DNA of 64,000 bases from NCBI RefSeq assembly GCF_030709675.1, contig NZ_JAUZQD010000014.1, forward strand, positions 62,001-126,000, in the 5' to 3' direction. The stretch comes from Symbioplanes lichenis (lineage in GTDB: Bacteria; Actinomycetota; Actinomycetes; Mycobacteriales; Micromonosporaceae). The position numbers and the translations under genes are program-made. This document shows, in pieces, positions 8,160-15,942 of the stretch (its first letter is position 1; the number at the start of each line of letters is the position of its first letter). The notes under the pieces were generated by a model. That model saw nothing but the letters and a program-made list of their open reading frames with translations. It was not told the origin of the DNA and made no database searches.

Positions 8160-8537
8160 GTGGGAAGGACCATCCTGCTCGTCGAGGACGATCCGGACAT
8201 CCAGCACCTCGTGTCGTACAAGCTGGGGCGGGCCGGGATGGATGTGATCGCCGTGGCCGACGGGGCCGCCGCGCTGCGTGCGGCGCTCGGCCGACCGCCG
8301 GACCTGGTGCTGCTCGACGTGCGGCTGCCCCGCAAGTCCGGGCTCGAGATCTGCCGCGAGCTGCGCGCCGGGCCGCTGCCCGCGGGCACGCCGATCATCA
8401 TGCTGACCGCGCGCTCGCGGCCGCAGGACCTCGAACAGGGGTACGCCGCCGGGGCCACCGACTACGTCGTCAAGCCGTTCAGCCCCCGCGACCTGCTCGC
8501 CCGCGTCGAGAACGCCCTGCAGCGGGTCGCCCACTGA
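8160..8537 (+). CDS. Single-domain response regulator (CheY-like receiver)
   Basis: 125-residue stand-alone receiver domain. Acidic pocket in LLVEDDPD, phospho-acceptor Asp in LVLLDVRLP (about residue 54), conserved Thr in IMLTARS and Lys in YVVKPFS. There is no output domain, so it must signal by protein contact. The start is GTG 8160, the only start in frame before the receiver fold; a TATGTT box lies 6 bases upstream, consistent with a leaderless transcript. Its TGA overlaps the ATG of the HEAT gene (TGATG), so the two are translationally coupled. Confidence 0.92.
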   Translation: MGRTILLVEDDPDIQHLVSYKLGRAGMDVIAVADGAAALRAALGRPPDLVLLDVRLPRKSGLEICRELRAGPLPAGTPIIMLTARSRPQDLEQGYAAGATDYVVKPFSPRDLLARVENALQRVAH

Positions 8538-9640
8538 TGCTCGCGGTCTTCACGTTCGTCATCGAGGTGCTGGCCGTCGTCGTCGCCGGGACGGTCGGCG
8601 GCATCGTCACGGCCCGCCTGGTCCGCGGCTCCCGCCAGCGTAAACGGGCCCGGCTGGCCGCGGGGCCGCGCCGGGCGCTGCTCGCCTTCGTCGCCGACAA
8701 CGGGGAGGAGGGCAGCCACGACCTGGTCGCCATCCCCGCCGACGCGTGGCGGGCCGCCGAGCCGCACGCCCTCGCGCTGTTGCAGAAGCTGCGCGGCGAG
8801 GCCCACCTGGGGCTGGTCTCGGTGTTCCTGCGGCGGGGCGTCGCGCGGACGGCCATGGGGCACCTGCGCAGCCGCAGCCGGGTCCGGCGCGCCCGGGCGG
8901 CCCAGGTGCTCGGGGACCTGGAGCTGCGGCAGGCGGTGCCGGCACTGTGCGAGCTGCTGACGGATCGGCACGCGGAGGTGCGGGTGGTGGCCGTACGGGC
9001 GCTCGGCCGCATCGGTGACCCGGCGGCGGCCTGGCGCATCATCGCCAGCCTGGACCGGGCCGACCCGATCCCGTCGCTGCTGGCCAGCCACACGCTCGTG
9101 CAACTGGGCGCGGACGCGGAGGTGACCGTGTCGGCGGCGCTGGACCATCCGCAGGCCCGGGTCCGGGCGGTGTGCCTCGACGCGCTCGGGCTGCTGGGCG
9201 CCACGGCGTCGGTGCATCGCATCGCGCGTGTGCTGCGGGAGGACAGCCACCTCGACGTACGGGTGGCCGCCGCGGCCGCGCTCGGCAAGCTGGGCACGCG
9301 CACCGCCCTCGACCCGCTCACCCTCGCGCTGCACCCGTCGCGGCCCACCCCGTTGCGGGTCGCCGCGGCGCGGGCGCTCGGTGATCTCGGGGCCCCTTCG
9401 GCCGTACCGACGCTGGCGGGGCTCTTGACCGACGAAGCTTTCGCCGTCGCGCACGAGGCCGCGCACGCACTGCGCCGGTTGGGCCGGCCGGGGCTGGAGG
9501 CGCTGCACTATGCGCACGTCGGCTCCGGGGTCGCGGCCGCCCACGCCAGCGAGGCGCTGGCCTACGCTCAAGTCGTCGATGGACAGTCTTCAGTCCGGTC
9601 AGGGGCGGCGGGCGGGGCGGTTGGATGGGTTCCGGCGTGA
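8537..9640 (+). CDS. Membrane-anchored HEAT-repeat protein
   Basis: 367-residue protein with one N-terminal membrane helix (VFTFVIEVLAVVVAGTVGGI), a short basic stretch, then about 300 cytoplasmic residues of HEAT/PBS-lyase-type helical repeats (for example RARAAQVLGDLELRQAVPAL, VRVVAVRALGRIGDPAAAW, VRVAAAAALGKLGTRTALDP, LRVAAARALGDLGAPSAVPT). HEAT arrays are protein-binding scaffolds. Being fused to a membrane anchor and lying between a receiver and a membrane glycosyltransferase, it could transmit receiver state to the enzyme (inference). It overlaps the next gene by 16 bases. Confidence 0.88.
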   Translation: MLAVFTFVIEVLAVVVAGTVGGIVTARLVRGSRQRKRARLAAGPRRALLAFVADNGEEGSHDLVAIPADAWRAAEPHALALLQKLRGEAHLGLVSVFLRRGVARTAMGHLRSRSRVRRARAAQVLGDLELRQAVPALCELLTDRHAEVRVVAVRALGRIGDPAAAWRIIASLDRADPIPSLLASHTLVQLGADAEVTVSAALDHPQARVRAVCLDALGLLGATASVHRIARVLREDSHLDVRVAAAAALGKLGTRTALDPLTLALHPSRPTPLRVAAARALGDLGAPSAVPTLAGLLTDEAFAVAHEAAHALRRLGRPGLEALHYAHVGSGVAAAHASEALAYAQVVDGQSSVRSGAAGGAVGWVPA

Positions 9641-11085
9641 CTCGCGAGCTGGTCCGGGAGATCCTGAGCTGGACGGACTGGGGGATCTTCGCGTACTTCG
9701 TGGCGCTCAACAGCAGCTATCTCGCCCTTTTGCTGATGGCGGGGCTGGAGTTCGCGCGGCACCTGCGGCGGCTGCCGTTCGCGGGCGCCGACGACATGTT
9801 CCGCAGCCCGCTGACACTGCCCGTGTCGGTGATCGTGCCGGCCTACAACGAGGGGCCGGGCATCGTCGCGGCGGTCCAGGCCATGACCGCGCTGCGCTAT
9901 CCCCGGTACGAGGTCGTCGTGGTCGACGACGGCTCGTCGGATGACACCTTCGAGCGGCTGCGGGAGCAGTTCGACCTCGTGGAAGTGCCCCGGTTGGTAC
10001 CGGCCGACGTCCCGTACGAGGGAGATGTGCTCTCCGTGCACGTGGCCCGCGCCGACCCGGAGACCCTGACCGTGGTCCGCAAGACGAACGGCGGCAAGGC
10101 GGACGCCCTCAACGTCGGCATCAACCTCGCCCGGCACCCGCTGATCTGCATGGTCGACGCCGACTCGGTGCTCGACCCGGACGCGCTGCTGTCGGTGGCC
10201 AAGCCGTTCGGTGACGACCCGCTGCGCGTCGCGGCGTGCGGGGGCGTGGTGCGCATCGCCAACGGCTGCAAGGTCCTCGGCGGCCGCGTCGTCGACGTGC
10301 GCATGCCCCGCCAGTGGCTCGTCCGCATCCAGGTCGTCGAGTATCTGCGCGCGTTCCTCATGGGCCGCACCGGCTGGTCGCGGCTCGGCGGGCTGGTCGT
10401 GATCTCGGGCGCCTTCGGGGTCTTCCGCCGCGACCTGGTCGTCGAGGTCGGCGGCATGGACCGCGACACCATCGGCGAGGACGCCGAGCTCGTCGTCCGC
10501 CTGCACCACCACCTGCGCGGCCAGCGCCACGACTACCGGGTGATCTTCGTCGCCGAGCCGGTCAGCTGGAGCGAGGCGCCGTCCACGTGGCGGGTCCTCG
10601 GCCGCCAGCGCCGGCGCTGGCACCGCGGCATCGCGGAGATCCTGCGCAAGCACCGCGGCATGATCGCCAATCCGAGGTACGGGCGGATCGGGCTGATCGC
10701 GCTCCCGTACTACGTGATCTTCGAGCTGCTGGCCCCGTTCGTCGAGCTGTCGGCGCTCGTGCTCGTCCCGCTGGGGTTGTGGGCGGACGCGGTCGACGTG
10801 GCGTTCGCGTGGCGGTTCGTGCTGGTGGCGTACGGCTACGGGTTGCTCGTCAGCCTGGCGTCACTGTTCATCGAAGAGGTGTCGTTCCACCGGTATCCGC
10901 GCTGGGGCGACCTGGCCCGGGGCGTGGCGGCGGCGGTGATGGAGAACTTCGGCTACCGGCAGATCCTGGCGGTGTGGCAGATCACGGGGGCCCTGAGCGC
11001 GTGGCGGGGCGGCAAGGGGACGTGGGGGACCATGCACCGTGAGGGTTTCTCAACTCCCGACTTTGTCTCCGGCCGGGTGCCGTAG
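9625..11085 (+). CDS. Membrane processive glycosyltransferase, family 2
   Basis: 486-residue GT2 enzyme of the BcsA/NodC/hyaluronan-synthase kind, likely polymerising and exporting a polysaccharide. One N-terminal membrane helix, then a cytoplasmic GT-A domain: SVIVPAYNEGPG, first Asp motif VVVDDGSSDD, DxD in MVDADS, acceptor motif IGEDAEL, and the QRRRWHRG motif (QxxRW) typical of processive synthases. Several C-terminal helices follow (about 350-450). Start ATG 9625 overlaps the HEAT gene; GTG 9637 is an alternative. Third gene of the receiver-HEAT-GT2 operon. Product unknown. Confidence 0.93.
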   Translation: MGSGVTRELVREILSWTDWGIFAYFVALNSSYLALLLMAGLEFARHLRRLPFAGADDMFRSPLTLPVSVIVPAYNEGPGIVAAVQAMTALRYPRYEVVVVDDGSSDDTFERLREQFDLVEVPRLVPADVPYEGDVLSVHVARADPETLTVVRKTNGGKADALNVGINLARHPLICMVDADSVLDPDALLSVAKPFGDDPLRVAACGGVVRIANGCKVLGGRVVDVRMPRQWLVRIQVVEYLRAFLMGRTGWSRLGGLVVISGAFGVFRRDLVVEVGGMDRDTIGEDAELVVRLHHHLRGQRHDYRVIFVAEPVSWSEAPSTWRVLGRQRRRWHRGIAEILRKHRGMIANPRYGRIGLIALPYYVIFELLAPFVELSALVLVPLGLWADAVDVAFAWRFVLVAYGYGLLVSLASLFIEEVSFHRYPRWGDLARGVAAAVMENFGYRQILAVWQITGALSAWRGGKGTWGTMHREGFSTPDFVSGRVP

Positions 11086-11691
11086 GCCCGGGTGGTCCGC
11101 GGGGAGGCTCTTGCGGATCACCCACCAGCTGACGGCGAGGCACGCGGCGACCAGCGGCCAGGTCAGCGCCGCCCGCGCCACGCCCAGCGCCACGACGGCA
11201 TGCGCGGCCCACAGCGGGACGAAGACCGCGAGACGAACGACATATTGCAGAACCCAGACCCAACTGCCGCGCATGTACGCCCGGAGCAGCGCCGGATCGC
11301 GCCGCCACCGCGTCTTCTGCCCCAGCACCGCGCCGACGATGATCCCCAGGAACGGCCACCGCACGACGATGCTGACCGCCCAGGCCAGGGCGCTCGCCGC
11401 GTTCGAGGCGATCTGCAGCAGGAAGAAGTCCTCGGCCCGGCCTGTCCGCAGCGCGACGAGGGCGGCGACGGCGACACCGAGCAGCCCGACGAGCACCGCC
11501 CGCGGCTTGTCGCCGTTTCTCAACCGGATCGCGCCGACGACGACGGCGGCCACGAGCGCCGCGGCGGCACCCCACCAGATCGAACGGCCGCCGGTCAGCC
11601 AGCCGGCGACGAACACGACCGGCGGCACGGTGGCGTCGAGCGCGGCCCGGCGCCCACCCAGCAGATCCGCCAGCGACTCCGGTTCGGCCAC
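11050..11691 (-). CDS. DUF3159 family membrane protein
   Basis: 213-residue integral membrane protein with about six helices, matching the actinobacterial DUF3159 family (N-terminal LADLLGGRRAALDATVPPVVF; IIVGAVLGQKTRWRRDPAL; AYMRGSWVW). Function unknown. Start GTG 11691. Its 3' end overlaps the convergent glycosyltransferase gene by 36 bases. It is divergent from the methyltransferase at 11754, with an iron-box-like palindrome at 11713-11731 between the two starts. Confidence 0.9.
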   Translation of the reverse strand: MAEPESLADLLGGRRAALDATVPPVVFVAGWLTGGRSIWWGAAAALVAAVVVGAIRLRNGDKPRAVLVGLLGVAVAALVALRTGRAEDFFLLQIASNAASALAWAVSIVVRWPFLGIIVGAVLGQKTRWRRDPALLRAYMRGSWVWVLQYVVRLAVFVPLWAAHAVVALGVARAALTWPLVAACLAVSWWVIRKSLPADHPGLRHPAGDKVGS

Positions 11692-11712
11692 GACCCACCC
11701 CTCGCTCGAAAG

Positions 11713-11731
11713 TTAGGTCAGCCTACCTTCC
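11713..11731. promoter_or_regulatory. DtxR/IdeR-type iron box candidate
   Basis: TTAGGTCAGCCTACCTTCC matches 14 of 19 positions of the DtxR/IdeR consensus TTAGGTTAGCCTAACCTAA and keeps the dyad. It lies 21 bases from the DUF3159 start and 22 from the methyltransferase start. It would cover the -35 position for the methyltransferase, whose likely -10 is CACAAT at 11741-11746. Iron-dependent repression of one or both genes is inferred. Confidence 0.5.
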
Positions 11732-11753
11732 GGCGTCGGGCACAATCGTCGGC

Positions 11754-12356
11754 GTGCCACGTACCCCGGGCGACGCTCAGCCGCCGGAAGAATCCTTCTC
11801 CCTCGACCACTTCGTCAACCTCTATCTGGCCAAGGACGACCCCTGGGACAACGCCTTCAAGTGGTCCGACCAGCGCAAATACGCGGTGACCCTGGCCAGC
11901 CTGCCCCGCGAGCGCTACCGCCGCGCGTACGAGCCGGGCTGCGCCGTCGGCATCCTCACCCGCCTCCTGGCCGCCCGCTGCGACTCCCTGCTGGCCACCG
12001 ACGCCGTCCCGGACGCCGTCGCCACCGCCCGGTCCGCGGTCGCCGACCTCCCGAACGTCGAGGTCGATGTGGCAGTCCTGCCCGCCGACCTGCCGCCCGG
12101 CACCTTCGACCTGATCGTCATCGGCGACCTGCTCTACTACCTCTCCGCCGCCGACCTCCAAGCCACCGTCGACGGCCTGGTCTCCCGCCTCGACCCGGCC
12201 GGCGACCTCGCGGCGGTCCACTTCCGCGACCGCGACAACGGCGGCAACTTCGACGGCTTCAACGCCCACGCCGCGCTGCTCGCCCACCCGTCCCTGGAAC
12301 CGGTCGTCCACCACGAGGACGACTGGTTCCTCCTCGACATCCTCCGCCGCCGCTGA
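11754..12356 (+). CDS. Class I SAM-dependent methyltransferase (NodS-like)
   Basis: 200-residue cytoplasmic methyltransferase of the NodS-like group. SAM-binding motif I is YEPGCAVGILT (about residues 59-69), the adenine-loop acidic residue is in LATDAVPDA, and motif post-I/II is DLIVIGDLLYYL. The N-terminal SLDHFVNLYLAKDDPWDN is typical of the group. Start GTG 11754 has a -10-like CACAAT 7 bases upstream and no Shine-Dalgarno, consistent with leaderless expression. Acceptor substrate unknown; the upstream iron-box-like site hints at a link with iron. Confidence 0.87.
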   Translation: MPRTPGDAQPPEESFSLDHFVNLYLAKDDPWDNAFKWSDQRKYAVTLASLPRERYRRAYEPGCAVGILTRLLAARCDSLLATDAVPDAVATARSAVADLPNVEVDVAVLPADLPPGTFDLIVIGDLLYYLSAADLQATVDGLVSRLDPAGDLAAVHFRDRDNGGNFDGFNAHAALLAHPSLEPVVHHEDDWFLLDILRRR

Positions 12357-12369
12357 TGCCGGCCCGGGG

Positions 12370-12639
12370 CTACTTGTCCGAGTAGTGGTAGCGGCAGGAC
12401 AGGATCTCCAGCTCGCCGTGCGCGTCCACCACGCGGTACACGAGCCGGTGCTCGTCGTTGACGCGCCGGGAGGCCCACCCGGAGAGCTCGCCCCTGAGCA
12501 ATTCGGGCTTGCCGATGCCGCCCTCGTCCCCGCGCCGGATGTCGGTGATCAGCTTGTTGATCCGCTTGAGGATCTTCTTGTCCCCGGTCTGCCAGCTCAC
12601 GTACTCGTCCCACGCGTCGGGGTGCCAGACACTTTTCAC
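12370..12639 (-). CDS. yoeB: YoeB/Txe-family toxin (ribosome-dependent mRNA interferase)
   Basis: 89-residue RelE-superfamily toxin of the Txe/YoeB branch, expected to cleave mRNA at the ribosomal A site. Family features run the full length: W-D-E-Y near the N-terminus, ILKRINKLITDI, GIGKPELLRGELSGWASRRV, NDEHRLVYRV and the C-terminal catalytic segment SCRYHYSDK (His-Tyr end). Start GTG 12639 overlaps the antitoxin stop codon (GTGA), the normal coupled arrangement. Confidence 0.95.
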   Translation of the reverse strand: MKSVWHPDAWDEYVSWQTGDKKILKRINKLITDIRRGDEGGIGKPELLRGELSGWASRRVNDEHRLVYRVVDAHGELEILSCRYHYSDK

Positions 12640-12899
12640 GCGGGTGCCTCGGGGTCGGCCAGGTCGTGCTCGACGCGCTCGCCCGCCTCCATCTCGGCCA
12701 TGCGCCGGCGGAGTTCGCGACCGTTGGCGCCGCGGGACAGGTATTCCGTCTCGCGCCATGCGTCGTAGTCGCTCTTGAGCATGACGACCAGTGGCTCGTG
12801 CCCGCTGCGAGTGACCACGAGGTCTTCGGCGTTGTCCTCGATGGCGTCGAACTCGTTGGCCAGATTGGCGCGCAGGTCGGACGCGGTGATGACCTTCAT
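12636..12899 (-). CDS. yefM: YefM/Phd-family antitoxin
   Basis: 87-residue antitoxin. The N-terminal Phd/YefM DNA-binding fold is MKVITASDLRANLANEFDAI, DLVVTRSGHEPLVVML, SDYDAWRETEYLSR; the acidic C-terminal tail (MEAGERVEHDLADPEA) is expected to wrap the toxin. Start ATG 12899 has a perfect AGGAGG Shine-Dalgarno, so longer readings are rejected. The palindrome at 12912-12933 overlaps its -10 region and is the probable autoregulatory operator. Confidence 0.95.
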   Translation of the reverse strand: MKVITASDLRANLANEFDAIEDNAEDLVVTRSGHEPLVVMLKSDYDAWRETEYLSRGANGRELRRRMAEMEAGERVEHDLADPEAPA

Positions 12900-12911
12900 G
12901 GGACCTCCTGA

Positions 12912-12933
12912 GTTGTACGTTATATCGTACAAC
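12912..12933. promoter_or_regulatory. yefM-yoeB operator/promoter palindrome
   Basis: Perfect 8-bp inverted arms GTTGTACG and CGTACAAC around a 6-base centre. On the minus strand the centre supplies a TATAAC -10 box. YefM of E. coli is known to bind palindromes with a TGTACA core; the TGTAC half-sites here fit autorepression. Confidence 0.8.
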
Positions 12934-13021
12934 GCTCGAGCTTCTTGCGCTGCGCCGCTCGCCCTCATGAGGAGCGGAAATATTGATGGCCGGGCGGACG
13001 CCGGGATGATCGAATGGCGCC

Positions 13022-14011
13022 GTGGCCAAGCGAGACCCCAAGCGTGAGCGAGCCCTGCTCCGGCTGCGCCGGCACGGCCGGCTGGCGAGCGCGGACGACG
13101 GTGACGTCCTGGTGCGGGCGTCCGTCGGCCCGGAGGGCGAAGCGGTCGCGGTCTGGACGGCCGCGGCCGATCGGGAGGCGCTGACCTCGGTCACGGTCCA
13201 GCCGGGCTGGGCGACGTTTCCCGATCCGCGGGCCGCCTATCCGGCCGGCACGCGGGTCACCGTGCAGTCGGCGGCCGGGCTGCGAGAGGTGCGCATCGCC
13301 GCGATGCCGCTCGCGCACGTCACCGCTCAGCCGTTGCCCGGCGGGCGGATGCTGCTGGTGGGTGCGCGCTGCCGCTGGCGGCCCGAGGGCCCGGACCGCA
13401 ACGCCATCGTGTACGACGCGGAGGGCGCCCCGGTCGGCGAGCACGTCTTCGGCGACGGCATCCAGCATCTGCTCACCACGCCGTCCGGCGGCATCTGGGC
13501 CGGCTACTTCGACGAGGGCGTCTTCGGCAACAAGGGATGGGGTGGCCCCGGGCCGGCGCCGGTGGGCTCCTGCGGACTGATCCGGTTCGGACCCGGCGGC
13601 GAGCAGGAGTGGCGCTTCGGCGGGCCGGACGGCGTCCCCTACATCGACGATTGTTACGCCCTCAACGTCGCCGGGGAGACCGTCTGGGCGTGCTACTACT
13701 CCGACTTCCCGCTCGTCCGGGTGCGCGACGGCCGGATCACGGTGTGGAGCAACGATCTCGCCCGCGGTGCGCAAGCCCTGCTGGCCGACGACCACCGGGT
13801 CGCCCTGATCGGCGGCTACGGGGGCCGGCACAACCGGGTCGTCGCCGGCGAGCTCGGCGACGACGCGCTGCGGGAGACGCGCCGGTTCCGGCTCGCCCTG
13901 CCCGACGGCCGGCCGCTCTCGGCCCGTGCCCGGGTCGTCGGTCGCGGACCGGACCTGCACGTCTTCTACGGCACCGAGTGGTACCGCCTGTCGCTGGACG
14001 ATATCCCCTGA
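13022..14011 (+). CDS. Hypothetical protein, beta-propeller-like
   Basis: 329-residue protein without signal peptide, membrane helix or recognised domain name. The sequence is made of repeated short beta-strand blocks with Gly/Trp turns (HLLTTPSGGIWAGYFDEGVF; GLIRFGPGGEQEWRFGG; ALNVAGETVWACYYSDFPLV; RVRDGRITVW; VALIGGYGGR), the pattern of a WD/NHL/Kelch-like propeller (inference). Start GTG 13022 is followed by a basic N-terminus (AKRDPKRERALLRLRRHG). It stands alone between the toxin-antitoxin pair and a secreted PQQ-type propeller. Confidence 0.75.
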   Translation: MAKRDPKRERALLRLRRHGRLASADDGDVLVRASVGPEGEAVAVWTAAADREALTSVTVQPGWATFPDPRAAYPAGTRVTVQSAAGLREVRIAAMPLAHVTAQPLPGGRMLLVGARCRWRPEGPDRNAIVYDAEGAPVGEHVFGDGIQHLLTTPSGGIWAGYFDEGVFGNKGWGGPGPAPVGSCGLIRFGPGGEQEWRFGGPDGVPYIDDCYALNVAGETVWACYYSDFPLVRVRDGRITVWSNDLARGAQALLADDHRVALIGGYGGRHNRVVAGELGDDALRETRRFRLALPDGRPLSARARVVGRGPDLHVFYGTEWYRLSLDDIP

Positions 14012-14079
14012 CCACCCCGGCGGGGGACCTGTCCGGCGCGTCCGCCGCATGGCCCGCCGGGTGTTGATCACCTGGGTCC

Positions 14080-15204
14080 ATGCGAAGAGTGGCTGCACTG
14101 ACGATGGTTTCCGTGCTGGCGATGCCGGCCCCGCCCGCTGCCGCGGCGGCGCCCGACGAGTGGGGGCAGCGGGCCGGGCACGCGACGGGGGATCGGTTCA
14201 ACCCGGGGGAGACGCGACTGACGCCGGCGACGGTGGGCCGGCTCGCGCCCGGGTGGTCGGTTCCGCTGGCGGAGGCGACGTGCGCGGACCCGAGCGAACC
14301 GCTGGTCGGGGCGCGGAACCTGGTCGTCGCGGCGTCGTACCGGATCAGTGCTTTTGATGCCGGCAGCGGGACGCTGCGATGGCGGACGGCTGACGCGGGG
14401 CGGCGGGACATCCGGCTTGTCGCGGTCGGCGGAGGCGAGGTGCTCGCGCAGTTTCTCGACTGCCGGTCGCGGAAGGCGTTCCTGACCGCGCTCGACGAGC
14501 GGACCGGGAAGGTGCGCTGGACACGGGCGATCACCGATCTCATGTACGCGCCGCTCGTGCGGGACGGCGTGCTGGTCGGCGGGTTGTGGGACCCGGCGCT
14601 CGGCGGGTACGGCATGCGGGCGTACCGGATCAAGGATGGTGCCCTGCTGTGGGCGCGCGCCGGATCGGTGCGCGGCGACGTCATGAGCTCGGTTGTCGTG
14701 ACCGGTGACGCCGCGCTGGACGTTGTCACCGGGAAGCCGGTGTGGAGGCTGGACGCCGGGTGCAACACGCCGATCGGGGCGTCGCCGGACGGCGGGCGGT
14801 TCTCCATGCACTGTGGTGACTCGCGGGGCATCCGCGTGCTCCGGGCGAGCGACGGGCGGGTGGAGGCGACCTTTCCCAGCTACGGGCCGGTGACCGGGTT
14901 CGCGACGGACGGTCGGCGGGTCTACACCCAGGCCGGCGACAGTGTCCTGGCCCTCGACGCGCGTGACGGGCGGCATCTGTGGTCGGCGAACTATGCGGGC
15001 GATCCGCCGCTGACCTTCGCCGTCGCCGGGGGAGTGCTCTATGGCTGGCGCGGCAACGGGAAGGCCGTCGCGGCGCTGGCCTCCGCCACCGGCAGGCCGA
15101 TCAAGCTCAGCCCGAAGACGGCGGCGCTGAGCGGGGAGAACCTGATGGTCGCGCACGGGCGGCTTTTCGGCACTACCGCGCACGGGGTCAGTACCTTCCG
15201 CTGA
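14080..15204 (+). CDS. Secreted PQQ-like beta-propeller protein
   Basis: 374-residue exported protein. A short signal peptide (RRVAALTMVSVLAMPAPPAAAAA) is followed by PQQ/YVTN-type beta-propeller repeats: FDAGSGTLRWRTADAG, LDERTGKVRWTRAI, YRIKDGALLWARAG, DVVTGKPVWRLDAG, LDARDGRHLWSANYAG. No catalytic residues typical of quinoprotein dehydrogenases are evident, so it is more likely an extracellular binding or scaffold protein. A hairpin at 15242-15274 may end transcription. Confidence 0.85.
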   Translation: MRRVAALTMVSVLAMPAPPAAAAAPDEWGQRAGHATGDRFNPGETRLTPATVGRLAPGWSVPLAEATCADPSEPLVGARNLVVAASYRISAFDAGSGTLRWRTADAGRRDIRLVAVGGGEVLAQFLDCRSRKAFLTALDERTGKVRWTRAITDLMYAPLVRDGVLVGGLWDPALGGYGMRAYRIKDGALLWARAGSVRGDVMSSVVVTGDAALDVVTGKPVWRLDAGCNTPIGASPDGGRFSMHCGDSRGIRVLRASDGRVEATFPSYGPVTGFATDGRRVYTQAGDSVLALDARDGRHLWSANYAGDPPLTFAVAGGVLYGWRGNGKAVAALASATGRPIKLSPKTAALSGENLMVAHGRLFGTTAHGVSTFR

Positions 15205-15241
15205 CACGGCGGAACGTGCGGATCGCCCAGCCGGCGGCTTC

Positions 15242-15274
15242 CCCCCTGCCTCGCCGGGACTGCGGGGCAGGGGG
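15242..15274 (+). terminator. Hairpin after the PQQ-propeller gene
   Basis: Inverted repeat CCCCCTGCC (15242-15250) and GGCAGGGGG (15266-15274) with a 15-base loop. It probably terminates the upstream gene. Its 3' arm abuts a possible GTG start at 15274, which favours the later GTG at 15292 for the next gene. Confidence 0.5.
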
Positions 15275-15291
15275 TGAGTACCTTCTCGGGC

Positions 15292-15942
15292 GTGGACATT
15301 CAGGTGGTGGAGGGGCGGCTCACCGAGGCGCCGCACGACGGGGCGACCGGCGTCGAGAGGCGGGCCTTCGGGGAGTTCGTGGGGCCGCGGGGCGAGCTGG
15401 CGTCGTACGCGTTCGGGTGGTGCACCGGGTCGGAGCAGCAGTCGGCCGCGCTCACGATCGGGATGGGGATCGGCAATCCGGGCGGTGGCACGTTCCACGC
15501 GCGGATCTTCCCGCATGACGGCGGGTACGCGTCCTCGCTGGTCGACGAGCCGTTCGAGCAGGTGCCGGAGGGCGGCCCCGACCTGAGCGCCGAGGAGGCG
15601 CGGGCGCACGACACTCTGCCGTTCATCTGGTGGGTGGCCGATCTCGTGATGGAGCGGGACCGGCGGGCGTGGTGGATGAAGCACTGGCTGCTCGGCACGA
15701 TGGCCGTTCAGACACCGGAGGTTCACGGGCTGCGCGAGCCGGTCCTCCTGGTGGTGCACGACGATGACGACGAAGAGGTTACGTGGCATCTCGTCGGCGC
15801 GACCGGCGCGGGCGACGATGGGACTGTCGCGCACCTGCACCACGCGATCGAGCGGGATCCGGCGTTGCTCGACGTGATGGACCTGGCGCCGGGCGAGCAC
15901 GCCACTCGTGACCACGAGGGTGCACCGTGGAAACGCTCATGA
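15292..15942 (+). CDS. Hypothetical protein
   Basis: 216-residue soluble, acidic protein of unknown function. No signal peptide, membrane helix or known motif; notable segments are IGMGIGNPGGGTFHARIFPH, PFIWWVADLVMERDRRAWWMKHWL and an acidic loop VVHDDDDEEVTWHL. Start GTG 15292 is chosen because TACCTT lies 7 bases upstream (leaderless pattern); GTG 15274 would add six residues but lies in the terminator hairpin. The 3' end overlaps the convergent phosphatase gene by 6 bases. Confidence 0.75.
   Translation: MDIQVVEGRLTEAPHDGATGVERRAFGEFVGPRGELASYAFGWCTGSEQQSAALTIGMGIGNPGGGTFHARIFPHDGGYASSLVDEPFEQVPEGGPDLSAEEARAHDTLPFIWWVADLVMERDRRAWWMKHWLLGTMAVQTPEVHGLREPVLLVVHDDDDEEVTWHLVGATGAGDDGTVAHLHHAIERDPALLDVMDLAPGEHATRDHEGAPWKRS

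Noticed and set aside
4906..8247. 1113-residue open frame running through XRE, SDR and kinase genes
   Set aside because: It crosses three convincing genes on both strands and has no protein-like motif.
12965..14098. 377-residue minus-strand frame over the propeller-like gene
   Set aside because: Arg/Pro/Gly-rich shadow; the plus-strand reading has regular beta-strand blocks and fits a GTG start.
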